Part shown: positions 11,578-25,900 of the stretch, one piece after another
How positions within the stretch are numbered: the first letter of the stretch is position 1
Layout: every line of letters begins with the position of its first letter
DNA from: Syngnathus acus
Taxonomy: Eukaryota; Chordata; Actinopteri; Syngnathiformes; Syngnathidae
Direction: 5' to 3'
Assembly: GCF_901709675.1 (NCBI RefSeq)
Contig: NC_051090.1
Coordinates: forward strand, 10,549,342 to 10,613,341
DNA: 64,000 nucleotides
Translations under genes and position numbers: made by a program
The notes under the pieces: model-generated
What the model was told of the DNA's origin: nothing
The model's database searches: none
Seen by the model: only the letters and a program-made list of their open reading frames with translations

Positions 11578-14500
11578 TTAGCTCCTGATGCTGAACGTTT
11601 TGGTCTTCCTAATGAGCAGTGGCGCTTTTATCTTTGGCTTGCTTTCGCTCTTACTGGCTTTTTCTGTCGAGGGGAACCGCTGGACGTAGATGTCGGGATA
11701 CTGCTTCTGAAACTGAAACAACACTACTCTCAAAAAACAAAACAAAAAAAACCGCTGACTGAAAATAGAGACAGTGATGCCCAGGATGCATCTTTACCTT
11801 CTTCAACCTTTTGCGTCTGTCCTTCTCTGTCATGTTTTGGTCGCTCACCAACATCTCTAGTAAGTCCTGCATGGCCTTCTGGGAACACGACAGCTTCTGC
11901 TGCTCAAATTCGGCGCCGCTAATCTGACGGCAGAAGGTGTACATCGGCAGCGGAGCGCAGGCCGGCTCGCCGCCGCCGGCGTCGTTGGTCGTGCCTTCTA
12001 CTGGGACCTGCGGGCAAGAAAAGCATGTGGCTTCATCCTTTCGCCACACGTTGAGTGACATGGACAGCAGGAGGAAAAAAAAAAAAAAACCTTTAAGGAC
12101 TCTACCTGTGACGTGCGCAAATACTGCACGTGATCATTGATGGCGCCGAGCAGATACTCGGGGACGGACAGAACGCTTTGCTGATGATCCATTAAAAAAG
12201 AAACCAATCTGGTCGCTAAGAGCTCATCCAAATCACACTCGTCAGCGCTGCCCAGGACGCAGCCGGAAAACGTGTGGACCATCTGAAAAAGCAAAGAGAA
12301 AGCGTCAACTCGCTCGGATTACGGGGAATCTGAATTAGCGTCAAGATGAGGGCTGGTCAGTTCTCTCTCACCAGCGTACGGGTGCCAATGGCAGGGTGGA
12401 GCGGCGGCATGTCCACATTCTGGCTGATGCGAGCCATCATCCTCATGAGCAGTTGCAACTTGCGGCGCGAGGCGGGCGGGAGGAGCAGGGTGCAGAACTG
12501 CAGCGCCTCGACGGCTACACGCTCGCTCTGAGGCTGGAGAAGTCCTGAGCGCACACGCAGAGAGAGACAAAGCGCTCATCGGAGAGCCTTGACACGTGAA
12601 TGTAACGAAAAACACGCTCTTTGAGTTTGATCTTGTAATGCAGGCAAGATCAGTTGACACACAAAGCCGCATTTGTAATGACGAAACTTAAATGGGGGCG
12701 GGTTGATGACGAACTACAATTAGGGTGGATGATGAATTACGTACGAATTGGACATCGTTGTCACTCGGCATCACAGGAGTTTGCGAGTTGCTCATTTATT
12801 AGCTGCATGTTCGAATTGTGTGCATGTTCACTGGCAATGACCAACAACCTTCTTAAAGCTCTCTGCAACTTTTAACGCTTCTTGACCATGAAATGTAAGT
12901 GATGTTAGATGGTGTTAGTTGGATTACACATGCGCAGACACACGGACGGAGAGGAGAGGGTGAGGTCTTACTGTGCTCAGATTTTGGTTGGGGCGGCTGC
13001 GTTGCGGCAGTTGGCGCACACAATGCAGACGCTTTGGACAGCGAAGTGCGTCGAGGCAACTTGGACACATCCAGAGCGCTCAGGCAGCGACGGACCACCA
13101 CAGGCGCCGGCATGGTCCAAAGACTGGACGTAACGGAAGCCAGTCGGGGCTCACGAGGTTCTTCTGAGGTAGCGTGAGTCAAGTGGGCTTTGGTTGCGGG
13201 AGATGCAGACCAGCTGCGGTGAGGAAACGGGAGGGAGGGTGTGGCGAGACGGGAGTCACGCCGCTCCTCGGGGGCGTTCACGTTCAGGCAGCTGGCGGCT
13301 CGGCCGTGCCACTTGCTCTCCTTAAAAGATTCTTCATTGCTCTCCACAACGATGTCCAGACAGCTGCCGGCGCTCCTTGGTCGCAAAGTGTGTACCCTCG
13401 GTGGGCGTGGCGCGATCACGGATGAAACCGTGGTTCTCGTTGAGTCGGAATGACAGCCCCTCGCCTGGTTTCTGTTGCTGGAAATGCACGACGCCAGGCT
13501 GTCATTGGATAAAAAGATGGGTTTTCTGCTCAGAGGGGCGGAGTCATCTAGGATGGTCTCCAGCGAGGAGCTTCTGGTTTGGCACCCGAAGGAGGAGCCG
13601 GCGGCAGCGCTCAGGCTCGTGTAGCTGCCTCCGAACCGGCCGGCGTCGGCGGGGCCTCGTCTTGGCGGCGCGAGCTGGAACTGAACCTTCCCGCCAAGAA
13701 CTTCACTCATGGGAGACTCGGTCTCATCGCACGTTCCATGTCGCAGCAGTGACAGAAGGAGACATTCCGTGGAGCGGAATGACGTCTTGGCTGCGGGAGG
13801 TGCTGAGGGAAGATCACGCTTCTTGCGTTTGCCGTGTTGGTGCGCGGCGGGTGGTGAAACGTAGCCACAGTACACTAGACGGGAGAGGCGGGCAGACAAG
13901 GGCCGAGCGGTGCGGGCAGAGAGGAGAAGCAAGCGGGCGGCAGAAGGGAGGGAGACGCTTCGGTTAGTTCAAACTTGCACACAACCAAAGACAACGCAGC
14001 AGGCACATAGGAAAAGCACAGACGCCAATAACAATGTTAGCTTTTGTCAAAAAAGAGAGAACCAAAACCTGATAGGTAAAACGTAGGAAAATTGTCAAAA
14101 AGTCCAACGAGCGCCAGTACCTACCCAGCACGTTGATAAACAGTTCATACAATTCGTAGGTGAGTAATGGCCGCGGAAGGCTGTAGAAATAGTCCGACAC
14201 CGTTTTGAAAACATCCCGTTCAAAACCGGGATAGGACGATTGCGCGCTGTCATACTTTGGCCCTGAAAAAGAGGAATAGAAAAGCATTCATTCATAAGTC
14301 GTACTGTCACAGCAAACAAGTAATGAAACAAGATCAATAAATATTTTTGTTATTGACAGTTAACTCACAGTTGGCCAGGCTCTTCATAGCCGACAAAACC
14401 CAATGAGGAAGGTCATCTAAAGAAACATTTAAAATGACACTTCTCACCACGGTTCACATTATCCAAAATACAAATTCCCTTTCATTTTGCTGATATAAAA

Positions 14501-15985
14501 CCAAAAACTGTGATGTCAACCGAGGGACATAAGCAATGGTGTGAAATATCTTAATAATCAAAGCCAGAATGTACCGGTCTTGTCGTCCAGGGTGACCACG
14601 CCATGCTTGTTGACTTTGGTCATGTTATGGATGATGTGCTGAGGGTTTATGCAACGCTGGTCCAACACTTCATCAAGAGATGCCACACCTAGAATCTTCT
14701 GCAGGCTGGAACACAACAGAAAGGTGAATAATACATCGTCCTGTCTTCATAAAATCTGTTAGGTGACGTGCGTTGTTCTTACTGGGTCAGTGTGGTGTCT
14801 CTCCAGATATTTCGCTCGTCATCTCCAGTCAGATCTCGCCTTTGCACTTGCTGTTCTCCTGGATCTTGCTCTTCTCCTACTTGGCCACTCTCCTGAAATT
14901 GACACTTTACGTGACATTTTCATATTCGGATTTTCTTTTTTCTACTGTCAGAGGATGTCATTTGTCATCTTTGTATGCAATTTAGCTTACCTCGGTCTCC
15001 TGTTCATTTTTCTTCAGGCTTTTAAACTTGAAGAAACCTTCCTTGTCTCGAAATGAAGACCTTTTCTTTATGCCTTTGGAAGCTGAGGGCACAGTCGGAC
15101 ACGGGATGGGCTTCAACGGAGAGGTGGACGGGAACCTTTGAAAAAAGAAAAGACATGGACAATGTCATCATGATGTGGCAGCAAATGGCATACAATACCT
15201 ATTTTACAATCAGCAAAAAATGACCTATAAAGTGTGGTGTTGTCCTCCAGGTCCTCTGTGCCCCAGCGGCCCTTCACATCCTCGATCACGTGGTTCTTCA
15301 GAAATTTCTTGAGCAGTTGGACTGTTTGCTGTCGGGTGACATCGGGACCAAAGTTGCTGTTGCAGCAGAGCATTTGGTGCAGCCAGTCCACAGCAGCCAG
15401 CGCCGTGAAGCAGGAACTGTAATTCCTCAGGTTCTGCCGGTGCTTCTTCAGGGGCATACCGGACCGGAACAGACGAGTTATCTCATTCCACTGAGACCAG
15501 ACAAGACAATTTAGTACAGCTAGTCTAGAACCAATGTTGTACAATAAATTCATCTGTTTGCGAGAAATTTCATTTTTCGATGAACTGCACTACAGAGGAG
15601 GCTGCTTGAAATGAACAGGGCTTTTAAATTGTATCGTTTGAAAGCAGACTACTAAATTTGAATTTATTTGTAACTCCAAATCGAAAGCATTTGTCAAATT
15701 AATAATGAATAAATAAACAATGATTAACCTACCAATACAATAAACTGCCACGTAAACGATTTAATTTAAGAATCATCTTTTCCGCTGGGTTATAATTATT
15801 ATCATTCGAAACTTTTAATGACAACAGTTTGATGCTCACGAAGTCATATTTTGTCTAAATAAACGACTAAAAATGCATTTGCTGAAAACCTGGGCCGTTT
15901 CCCTGCAAGAACGTTTAGCTTGTTAACGTGAACTTACCAGCTTCGTAGCTCGGTACGGCCCAGGAGTGATGATATGCGAACTCAT
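11578..15985 (-). CDS. depdc1a: DEP domain-containing protein 1A
   Basis: Exons (minus): 15985-15938, 15490-15225, 15135-14991, 14892-14783, 14705-14575, 14416-14369, 14262-14125, 13874-12972, 12544-12372, 12282-12106, 12007-11798, 11712-11578. Sum 2,484 nt, 827 aa (human DEPDC1 is about 811). DEPDC1 is a cell-cycle protein of mitotic progression and nuclear/transcription complexes. Exons 1-2 give the DEP domain (residues about 10-105; AVDWL-type core [20 protein letters not shown]). Exons 5-7 give the RhoGAP-like part ([26 protein letters not shown]). The 903-bp exon 8 is a Ser-rich linker starting with [12 protein letters not shown], which separates the 1A type from DEPDC1B. The C-terminal block includes [20 protein letters not shown] and the [14 protein letters not shown] motif. 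The start [17 protein letters not shown] matches family N-termini. It is divergent from aspm across a shared promoter. Confidence 0.94.
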
Positions 15986-16980
15986 GTTTATTCCAAAATA
16001 ATAGAACAGATCATTTCAAATGGACAACAGGCAATTCGTATCCATTACTGAGCGAGTTTGTAAAAACATAGGCGAATCTCAACAATGATAATTATTCCTT
16101 CCAGCCGTGCGTTCAAAATTACGAGACGCGAGTTTCTGACACGGGATTGGAGAGTTACATAATCACGTGTTCACATCGAGCAATGACGTAGGCAATCATA
16201 ATAACTGTACTTGACTGTTTTTCAAAAGCCTAATTTCGAGACACCGCTTGTGCTTTATTTTTTAATTTCTCTTTTTTTTCCCCCCGTACACGTCTAATAC
16301 ATACACTGCAGACCAATGCTCACGGTCTGAAAGCGGAAGACAGATTTACCTCTGTTTGAATAGTAGCGGAATTTCATCTCCCGATTTAGAACTAAAATAA
16401 GACCAATACTATCAGGAAGAAAAAGAAAATATTCGAACGAGAGTTTGCTTCATTGGTTCAATCAATTTGTTCACAAATTGAAATTGTCACGAAGCAGAAA
16501 TTTACCGCAAACAATGGTGTTTCACATTACTTTTCTTTTAAAAGTAAAAGAACATTTGATACCTGTTTCTGCAGGGAAATTTGTTTAATTTGGGGCCCTA
16601 CAAAAAAAAAAATCGTTGATCATTGTGGAAGTTATTATTTTTAAATAGTAGTTTTGAGCGGTTTGAGTGGCGGGTGCGGATGGGTGGACCTTAGCTGGCA
16701 TCTGATTGGCTGAATGATGTTTACTTTTTTCAGTTTGACAGAATGTCGGTTACGATTGGAGAGAAGGCAGCCGGTCCCCGATTATCATTGGCTGTTTGAT
16801 CCATTGCTGAATTCAAAACATTCCATTGACGTGAGAAAATAAACGAGTGTCTTGTACGTTAGGGAGAGCGTGATCGTTGAAGGAACTACTTCTACAGTCA
16901 ACAGCAGTGTATATCGAGCTATAAATAATTTTACGAACCAGCAAATCGCATGGAAAGTAGCTCATTATTACGGTAGCGAC
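15986..16980. promoter_or_regulatory. Divergent depdc1a / aspm promoter with CCAAT and CHR-like motifs
   Basis: The two start codons are 995 bp apart, head-to-head. On the aspm side there are three inverted CCAAT boxes (ATTGG at 16705, 16755, 16787) and a TTCAAA at 16812-16817. On the depdc1a side (minus strand) a CCAAT box at 16150-16146 is followed by TTTGAA at 16117-16112. A CCAAT box about 25-35 bp from a CHR element (TTTGAA or variants) is the known layout of NF-Y/DREAM-MuvB targets expressed in G2/M. Transcription start sites are not visible. Confidence 0.55.
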
Positions 16981-19900
16981 ATGCCTGAAACTACAGCCTT
17001 GTCCTCCGCTCACGGCGGGTTTATGGAATTTAGTCCAACAAGGAATGGCGACAATGACAAGGAAAACGACATTGCTGTTTTGAGCCTGGCCTTGTTTTCA
17101 AAGGCTCCTTTTGTATCTTTTGGAACTGTGAGGCTAGGCACATCCAAATCGACTGCTTTGCGAATCGAAAATCCAACAGAGGATACAGAGATTGCGGTGG
17201 CTGTCCATAAAATCCCATCGAGCAAAGGCTTTTCTGTGGACAGCGATACATTCACGATTCGGGTATGTTCCTCTGTTTTCTAGTTTGTAACTCTTTACAG
17301 AACGTTTGTGCAATAGCTGGACATTTCATCGGTTACTTTGGCACAATCGTAAACAACATATAATCTCTTTTCTTGTGTTGTCAACTAAATTTAACTCTTA
17401 ATGCCAAATGATCAATCATCATTGAAGTTGCCAAAATGAATTATCACATGTGATTGACCGATATAATTTTCTTGTTTTCAGCCCCAGAGCTCATATACCC
17501 TGACTCTCACCTGGACTCCAACAGAAGAGGGAGGAATCAGAGAGCTGATTATTTTCAATGCCAATGGGGTCCTCAAGCACCAGGCCGTTTTGCTGGGGAA
17601 GGCAGAAGCCCCTCAAAAGAAAAAGGTAATTACACCGGTTCAAATAAAACACACCATTCTCATGCATTCAGCACAGAAGTGACATTTTAGTGTCATTGCA
17701 AGTGATGCACTCGGGTATCAACTGTGATTTGTTGAGTGCATCGCTTGCAATGATACTAAAACGTCACAGACGTGCTCACCTGTTTTCAGGATTTGATCAT
17801 GTGACCTTAGGAAGCTGATTCCTAAGAAACTGATGTCATATTGCTTAACCACTCATGCTCTTTATTCTTGTTTTTTAGAGGCGCTTATGGGATGTCATTA
17901 AAAACAAGAAGAGGGGATATGAAAAAGGATCTCCATACGGAACGCCTCTGACGAAGATGGCTGCCAATAAAACAATACGTGTGTCCCGGAAGCAACAGTA
18001 TAGAGTCCGCAGTCCTCTTGCTCCCCTCAATGATGGAAAAACAAGCAGAGTGAAGTCCAGTGGGGAAAAAGGGCGTCTCCTTTTCGCGGATCAGGTGAAC
18101 GTGGTCCATCAGAAGCACCCTCGTCTTGCGTTAGTCACAAACGAGAACGAGATGACTGGTAGTTCGGGCTCCTTGGCTGGGAAGCTTGAAAACAAAGAGC
18201 TTGCTAAAATTTTGAACACGACACTCTCACCTATCGGGACGCCAGAGCAGCTCAAAAAGCTCATGCCTCACGTTGAGCTGGTGGAACACGCAGGTCCTGT
18301 GACGGTGCCCAAAGGCCCGGCGTTATGTCTGACCGATGCGTTGGCACTCATCAACTCTGATCTCGCGCCCATCAACCGCAGTCCTAAAGACTCCAGTTCG
18401 AGTTGCGAATTTTCGGATTCCCTGGAGTTTAAAAACGAGGGTCCTGACTGCTTCAAAGCCCGTCCCAGTAGCCCAGACCAGTCGGAGTCTACGGAGCCGA
18501 GGCTGACTTTCTTTGTCAGGAAAGAGGTTGGTGCTGCCAAAGCCGAAAAGCACAAAAAACTGACGGTCCGATCTTTCAACTGTGACACGGTGATAAAAAG
18601 CAAAGCGATGAATTACGAAAGTGGACGAAAAATAAAGAAGTCAAGGCGGCGTCTGATGGAGCAAACACTTGAGTTGTTGGAAGGCAGCAGCCAGAGTGAG
18701 TCTGGACCGGGGAGCCCCCAACTTCCCGTGATAGAACCAGACGCACAAACGGAGAAGCCCGAGGAAATCGGCAGCCAAACACTCCAGGAATTGACCAGCA
18801 AACAGACACCGAAACTGGATGATGCACAAATGCCTATTAACGTGCATGTCAGCTCCCCTCGAACTCACTCGGGTGTCACCCCCCCATCCCACAATGTCCC
18901 CCCCGCCACATTCACCCTGTCCCCCCCGTTACCCCTGGGCCAGTCTTCTCCACTTCACTGCAGCAACGCATCAAATCATCACCAACCTGAAACGGATTTG
19001 CTTCCCTGGCTGGTCTCAGCCAATCAGTCCACCCAAAACGACTTCTTTCCTGTTCATACTGTGACAATGGGCAGAAAGAGGAAGAGTGAGCATTCGAAAG
19101 GCTCCGCTAAGACCGACAACGGCGGGAAAATTGAGCTGGTTAAAAAGAGCAAAATGGTGACTTGGAGACGAGAGCCCGGGAAATCGATGCAGGACAGCGC
19201 CGCGTCTCGGAGGCCATCGATCAAGTCAAAAGGTACTTCACAAAACGAGTCTGTGAATGTAAAAATCCAAGAGCGGAAAATGCAATTCAGTGGGAGTCAA
19301 TGAAGCACAGATTTTGGGCTAGCCCGCTCGCCCGATAATAGCTAGTTCCCTCTGGAGGTCTGTACAGTACCAGGAATTATTATTTTTATTTCTTACTTCA
19401 AACGCTGTACTGTATCTTATCCACACAGGTTCTCTGCATTCAACGAAAACTCCCGTGAGGACCATAAAGTCGTCCGTCTCGGCTCAGACAAAGCCAGCAA
19501 GCGGCAAGCTCCCGCTGCGAGGTATCACACGAGTTATGTTTACTCCTTAGCTGTGCTTAGGATGGACTTCAAAACGCCGCTTGTGGTTTGTCCCAAGGTG
19601 CCGTCTCGCTGAGGTCATCCAGAACAGAGCGTAGCAAGATGGCTCCGGTGGCAATGTCAAAGTTGGTCTTTGTCAAACCCACTCAGACAGGTAATTTTAT
19701 TTTTTTCTGCTTCAGGTGTTTAATCCATGATGTGATTGGGTCATTAAGAAAGTTCTACCGTGTTGTTAGCTATTCCCAGGCATCCACTTCCTTTTGCTGC
19801 CAAGAACATGTTCTACGACGAGCGTTGGATCGAGAAGCAGGAGAGCGCTTTCGCCTGGTGGCTCAACTACGTCCTGACCCCGGATGATTTCAAAGTCAAC

Positions 19901-22900
19901 ACGGAAACGACCAAAGGTGGCGATTTGACATCTCTGACAATATTTTTTATTGACTCGACATCTTAATTCTTTTCAAATGATCTTTTGCACAGTGAGCGCA
20001 ATGGGCTGCAGCGACAAGTTCAGTGTTCTGAAAGCTCCCACCAAAGAAGAGGTGTCTTTCCGCACGTACACAGCCCGGCGAAAATTGAACCGCCTCCGCC
20101 GGGCGGCCTGTCAGCTCTTCACCTCGGAGACAATGGTCAAGGCCATTAAGAGGTTGGAGCTCGAAGTGGAGGCCAAGAGGCTCCTCATCCGCAAAGACCG
20201 CCATCTTTGGAAAGATATCGGTACGACCGACCACTGGATTGAAAAAAAAATGTAATACATTGTTTTTAAAAGTTGCTTTTTTTTTTTTTAAGGTGAACGT
20301 CAAAAAATCCTCAACTGGCTTCTTTCCTACAATCCTCTGTGGTTAAGGATTGGGCTTGAGGTATGTCTCGCTTCTGCTTTTATTCTTTTTGTTAATAGTG
20401 TGGCGGATAAAAGTGGTCTTTCCGTTTAGACCATCTTTGGGGAGATGATCTCGCTGGAGAGCAACAGCGACGCGATGGGTCTGGCTATGTTCATCCTCCA
20501 GCGTCTTCTGTGGAATCCTGACATCGCGGCTGAGTTCAGACATGCCAAAGTTCCTCATCTTTACAAAGACGGTAATATACTTGGGCTGTCTGCACATTTC
20601 CTTTATTTATTTTTAAATATTAAAAGCATTTTCATTTGATTGCAGCTCCATGAGCCAAATCTTGTCTGAAATATCGTTGATTATTTTATAATGGTTTTGC
20701 TTTCTTGACTCTGAAGCAACTCATCAGGACTCCTGTTGCACTAGTACTTTGAGTCCCACATGAGAGTAGAATACTATTTTTTGGGTTTTGCCAAAGCGCT
20801 GCACACATTTACAAAATAAACATTGGATTGTGCTGCTGTCTGTCTCTTCGGTTCAGGCCACGAGGAGGCGCTGTCGAGCTTCACTCTGAAGAAGCTGCTC
20901 TTGCTGGTGTGCTTCTTGGACAGGGCCAAAGGATCTCGCCTGATTGAGCATGACCCTTGCCTCTTCTGTGTTGACGCAGAGTTCAAGGTTGGTCTTAGGA
21001 AACATGAAAACGGATGCAAATCAGATTTTGTCATATTTACGTATTTATAAAATTTGCACTGGCTCAGTCAGCTGTCATTGTAATTCTTTGCATCTTCATG
21101 TCATTTCCTTTACAGATGTTGCTTCCTCAAAGATAATGGTGTTCCTTTGTTTTTGGATTTGGTTCGATTTAGATCATGTATTTATTTTTTTGCAGACAAG
21201 TAAAGACTTGTTGCTGGCCTTCTCACGAGACTTCTTAAGCGGAGAGGGGATTCTCCCTCGGCATCTGGGCTACCTCGGGTTCCCGGTGTCTCATGTTCAA
21301 ACCCTGCTCGACGAGTTCGATTACGCCGTGGTGAATTTGTCTGTTGACTTGAAATGTGGAATTCGACTGGCGTAAGTGACACAACGTCAATGTCGTACTT
21401 TGCCCAATTTTGCGGGTTATCATTGGCTTGTTTGTGTTTGGTTTTCTTTAGGAGAGTCATGGAGCTCCTCACAAAGGACTGGAGCTTGTCAGCAAAGCTG
21501 CGACTGCCTGCCATCAGCCGCCTGCAAAAAATCCACAACGTGGATATTGCCTTGCAAGTACTTAAAATCAGAGGGGTCGACCTGAACGACGAACATGGTA
21601 ATTAATTAGCATTGCTCAGCTGAACCAAAAGCTTGTCAAAAGTGAAAGGAATCAATTCAGTTCCACAGATTTCGCATTTGGGTGGCAAAATGGTCAACAT
21701 GACTTAAAATAAGCTTCCTGGTTCAGTAAATTGAGCAAAGTTACCAATAATTGTGTTTCCTTTCTTCAAAGATTTCCTAAAACTGTCAAGACATTTTTTT
21801 ATTTTTTATTTAAGATCAATCAAAACAAAATTGTACACGTTCATCATCAAATTGGGACTCTTGTCTTCCTTTCCAGGCTCCATCATAAGTTGCAAAGACA
21901 TAGTGGATGGGCACAGGGAGAAGACGTTGAGCCTTTTGTGGAAAATAATTTTTTCATTTCAGGTGTGTATCTGATTCGCGGTACGAGATGGATGGATCTG
22001 GATTAATGTCAATAATCTGTCGTTTAGGTGGAGCTTATTTTGGATGAGCATCAGTTGCGGGAGGAGATTGCTTTCTTGAGGCGATCTCTGCTGTCAAAGC
22101 AGAGGTGGGCATCTGCCAGGGCCGGCCGGGACCCTGCGACCGGCGCGCTCAAAACCAAGGCGCCGTACGACCATCGTAGCAACAAAATAGTTTTGCTGAT
22201 GGAATGGGCCCGAGCTGTGTGTGACTTCTATCATCTCACGGTGAGATCTTGTTGTCAAATGGCCGTCGTGCTTGTTTGTTGCCAGGTTGCTTTGTCTCGA
22301 ACCGTTGCAACGTGTCAGTTCAAAAGTGGGAGAGGAGGGTACTCGTATGGGCAAAACCAGAATTATTCTTCTGCTTCAAACATCAATATTTGAATGTATT
22401 AGTCATCTTCTTCGCTGTTCTAAATAACAATCACTTTTGCCTTTGTTTAGCTGGAGAACTTCACTGTGACGTTCTCAGACGGCCGTGTCCTCTGCTACCT
22501 CATCCATCACTACCATCCCAGTCTCATAGCGGAGGAGTCTGTCCACCACAGCACCACCCAAACCGTAGATTGCTCATCCAGGGGTCGCCTGGAGCTCAAC
22601 CGCTCGGCCCTCGACTCCGACAGCTCTTTTGACGACGCTCTCGAAAGCCCACACGGTCGGTCTCGCCAATCTCGAAATAAATTAGATATACTGGACTAAG
22701 CGATACAGAAAATGGATGGATGTGCTCCAAATTTGAGTTTTTTTGTTGTTTGTGATTTACAGGAACCGGCGCCTCGTGTCCCTTTGCGGACTTTAAAGAG
22801 TTACTGGAAAATGAGAAAAGCAACTTCCGGCTGGTTAACAGTGCAGCGGCTTTCCTGGGCGGCGTGCCCGCCATGATCAACCCAGCTGACATGTCCAACA

Positions 22901-25900
22901 CCATCCCCAATGAGAAGGTGGGTCGCCAAACTAGCATCTCACCACATCTCTAAAAAAAGACTCCTTCAGTATGTTGCGACTCCACGTTGTAACAAACTTG
23001 GCCAATGTCTGAGGGTAGAAGAAAAGCTGGCCTTTTTTCTCAAAATGTCTCTCTTCAACAGGTTGTAATATCTTACGTTTCTTTCCTGTGTGCTCGTCTC
23101 TTGGACCTGCGCAATGAAACCAGAGCAGCTCGCATCATACAAAGTGTCTGGAGGAATTACAGGATTAAGAAAGACTGGCAACTCTACCAGGTGACTCTCA
23201 CACGGAAGGCAAACGGCTTTCGCAGGTCCAATATCTGTCACGCAAGTAAATAATGGCAACCATTGCTACTTTTTGAAACAGGAGCGAAACATGGCCGCTG
23301 GGAAAATTCAGGCACTTGTCAAGCGTTTCCTCCTGCGATGCCGGGCCAAGAAGCAAAATGCAGCATCCATAATCATACAGTCAGCCTGGAGAGGCTTTGT
23401 TACCCGCAAGAAGCTGCAGATGGAAAAAGAGGCAGAGCTCCTCATCAGGCGGAATCAAGCCGCAACAATCATCCAGGTAGCTCGACCGCTTCTATTGCTG
23501 TGATTCTGTCGACAAAAGATAGCGGTAACACACAAATGCAGTCAACCACCGCCAGTTTCCATTTTCTCAGCCGGAGCCTCGTCTCAGCTATTTGCTATCT
23601 TCTGTTGCTAGACGCTCTAATCAGCCTCACTGAGGCAATCGTCAGCATTGCGCAAGTCTGCAAAACCGGCACCGAGTCACGACCACTTTTTGTTAATGGC
23701 GGCCGTTTTATCAGTATACATCACAAATTCATGTACTGCAAATGTAAAGAGGCTCGTGGAATTGGTCGACAAACACTTGTTTGTTATCTGCGCAGGCACA
23801 GTGGAGAAAGTTTTCAGTGGCGAGATATTACCAGCGACTCCGGTACAACGCCATTGTTGTCCAAGCGCAGTGGCGAATGAAGAGAGCCGCCTCTGCCTTT
23901 GTGAAAGTCCGCCGGGCGACAACTGTCTTGCAGAGATATTTAAGAGCTCAGATTCATGCCAGAAACGTACGCAAGCGTTATCTGACTCTCAAAGCTGCAG
24001 TGGTGAAAATTCAGAGAGGCTACAGACTGTGGAACATCCAGAAAACTCAACAAGAAAACCATGCTGCCAAAATAATACAAAGCGCATATAGGAAGTGGCA
24101 AATGGCCCAAAGAACAGCTGCCGCTGTCAAGATTCAGTCTTTTTACAGAATGCAAAGGTGCTCACGCCAATACCGAAAGATCCAAAGAAGCGTCTTGCTC
24201 ATTCAAGCCCACTACAGAGGTCAGGCGCAAAGGCGTGACTTTCAGAGGCAAAAGTTGCAACACAGCTCGGCCATCGTCATTCAGAGTGCCCTCAGGGGGC
24301 ACCGCGTGAGGAAGCTGGCCGAGAAAAAGAAACGCGCCGCCGTCCAAATCCAGCTCTGGTACAGAGCCTCTGCAAGACGAGACGCCGAAAGGCAAAGATT
24401 TGTCAAGATGCGCCGTGCCGCCAGGACCATTCAGGTGGCTTACCGTCGGAAACGAAAGCGGGATGCGCTGAAGCGACGGCACGCTGCAGCAACTGCCATA
24501 CAAGCTGCCTTCAGGAAATTTGTTTCCCAAAAGCGCTACGTCATCCTGCGAAAAGCAACAGTTGCAATTCAGCAAAAGCGCCGAGCCACACTTTTAGCCC
24601 GTAAGACAAAGCGAGAATATGACACGCTAAGAAAGGCCGCACTCAATGTACAAGCCCACTGGAAAGGCCGAGCTGACAGGATGAGGATGAAAAAATACCA
24701 CCAGTGTGCAACAATTATCCGGGCACACTACCGCCGGTACAAGGCTCAAGTGGACTTCCGCTCCAAAAAGGCCTCCGCCGTTGTCATTCAACGGCGCTAC
24801 CGGGCTTATATGCTCAGAAAGAAAACCAGGCTAGCGTTCCTCCAGAAGAGGGCAGCCTCTCTTACGATCCAGGCCGCATTTCGGGGCATGAAAGTCAGAA
24901 GAGACCTGAAGAGAAAGCACAACGCCGCAACCGTCATCCAGTCCACGCTCAGAATGTATTTGAGTCGAAAACGATACGTTCTCCTTCAGAGCGCGATCGT
25001 CACCATCCAGTGCCGTTATCGAGCTCGACTCCACGGCAGAGCGCAGCGGCACGAGTACAAAGAGCTAAAGAACTCCGCCGTAAAAATCCAAGCGGTCTAC
25101 AGAGGCTGGAGAGCAAGACGAGAATTCAAGAAGAGAAACAAGGCCATCAGAGCAATCCAGGCTCTGTTCAGAATGCGCAGAGCCCGGACGGCTTATCTTG
25201 CTACCAAGTGTGCCGCAATCACCATTCAAGAGCGATACCGGGCCAAAATCCTCATGGATCGGCAGCGGGAGACGTACAGAAGCACAAAATCTGCTGCGGT
25301 CATCATCCAGGCCGCATATCGCGGCTACTCCGCCCGCATGAAGATTGCACAGATGCACCGTTGGGCCAGCGTCATTCAGAGAAGATTTCGCACCTTCCAA
25401 GAGCGGAATCGATTTCTGGCTTTGAAGACGGCAGTTTTGGTTCTCCAGCAGCGGTACCGAGCTGTGAGGGCAATGAGAGAAGCACGGCTGCAATTTGCGT
25501 CAAAGCGCGGAGCAGCCATTTGCATTCAAGCGGTTTTCAGGGGACACAAGAGCCGAAGGCAGTTGAGCATCAAGCGTCATGCTGCCGTGAAGATTCAGTC
25601 GCATTTCCGGCGGTATCGGCAGATGACTTACTACAAGAGGCTTCGATGGGCTTGCAGTGTTGTGCAAGCTCGTTACCAAGCCAACAAAGAAATGAGACGA
25701 GAGAGGTTGGCTCTGAGTGCCAAGAAACGTGCCGTCGTCGTCTTACAAGCCGCCCTCTGGGCGGTGATATCCAGACGACTTGTCAAACAAAAGCATCAGG
25801 CTGCCGCGACCATTCAGAGAACTTTCCGAGCGCACCGTCAACGCGAGAAGTACCTCGCCCTCAAGTCAGCAGCCCTCGCTGTGCAACGGAGATACCGCGC

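Noticed and set aside
12853-13932. A 359-codon minus-strand frame as a separate gene
   Set aside because: Most of it is exon 8 of depdc1a (12972-13874); its ends are intron read-through.
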